From contig JAUMWR010000007.1 in the NCBI GenBank assembly GCA_030529545.1, positions 1-43,508 on the forward strand: a stretch of DNA of 43,508 nucleotides, written 5' to 3'. Positions 43,381-43,508 of this stretch are shown here, in pieces. This DNA is from Buchananella hordeovulneris (GTDB taxonomy: Bacteria > Actinomycetota > Actinomycetes > Actinomycetales > Actinomycetaceae). Under the pieces are notes generated by a model. The model was not told the DNA's origin and ran no database searches. It saw only the letters and a list, made by a program, of their open reading frames with translations. Made by a program: the position numbers and the translations under genes. How positions within the stretch are numbered: position 1 is the first letter of the stretch; every line of letters starts with the position of its first letter.

Positions 43381-43508
43381 GTGGGGCGCGGGCGCATGCC
43401 CCGCCCGGCGCCGGGCCCTCCCCGGTGGGCTGGGGGCCCGGAAAAGGGGTGTGCCGCGCCCCCCCCCCCAGCGGGGCGGCCCCCGAACCACAGACACAAA
43501 GGGCCCCA
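43381..43508. other. Terminal region with homopolymers, possible contig edge
   Basis: No gene seen. The stretch has an 11-base C run (43459-43469) and dense G/C runs, then ends. It looks like a contig end of reduced reliability rather than a biological feature. Confidence 0.5.

Overview
The window is a roughly 43.5 kb stretch of very GC-rich DNA whose gene content and order are those of an actinobacterium. DUF3145, DUF2469, a DivIVA-domain gene between rlmN and dxr, a TrmD-GNAT fusion and an LPKTG-anchored surface adhesin together suggest an Actinomycetaceae-like (Actinomyces/Schaalia/Trueperella type) host-associated bacterium. The genus is an inference. No rRNA, tRNA, insertion sequence, integrase island or cas gene was recognised.

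Layout. (1) 1-338: 3' end of a beta-ketoacyl-ACP synthase gene. (2) 339-7810: a long non-coding gap holding a nested inverted-repeat element, then a 2259-residue sortase-anchored adhesin with a tandem array of six ~128-residue repeats, closed by a structured 3' UTR and a strong terminator. (3) 7901-21183, minus strand: the conserved run rpsB-tsf-pyrH-frr-cdsA-rlmN-DivIVA-like-dxr-rseP-ispG-proS-def-DUF3145. It joins translation (S2, EF-Ts, RRF, ProRS, deformylase, RlmN), UMP kinase, CDP-diacylglycerol synthase, two MEP isoprenoid enzymes and a site-2 protease, with many 1-8 nt gene overlaps. (4) 21322-32444: a divergent M23 peptidase gene, then the second conserved minus-strand run rpsP-KH-rimM-trmD-rplS-lepB-rnhB-DUF2469-yraN-comM-dprA-xerC, interrupted by a plus-strand 3-methyladenine glycosylase gene (tag). 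(5) 32670-40045: a carbohydrate island with a glycogen-debranching-type enzyme, a GH32 sucrose hydrolase, a sucrose-type PTS EIIBCA and a LacI repressor, carrying four LacI-architecture operator candidates. (6) 40356-43320: hemH convergent with ffh. The last ~130 bases look like a low-quality contig edge.

How it works together. PTS import phosphorylates a sugar (probably sucrose) that the GH32 enzyme splits. The LacI protein probably represses both genes and itself. The two large minus-strand runs are housekeeping operons punctuated by internal hairpins (after tsf, between KH and rimM, after rplS) that could separate highly expressed ribosomal genes from their neighbours.

Observations most worth following: the 11-mer CGACGTTSCCG occurs nine times, far above chance; a four-copy 28 bp repeat / 31-32 bp spacer array resembles a decayed type I-E CRISPR; a nested inverted-repeat element lies upstream of the adhesin; Tag lacks three of four zinc ligands; and several promoters sit so close to start codons that leaderless mRNAs are likely.
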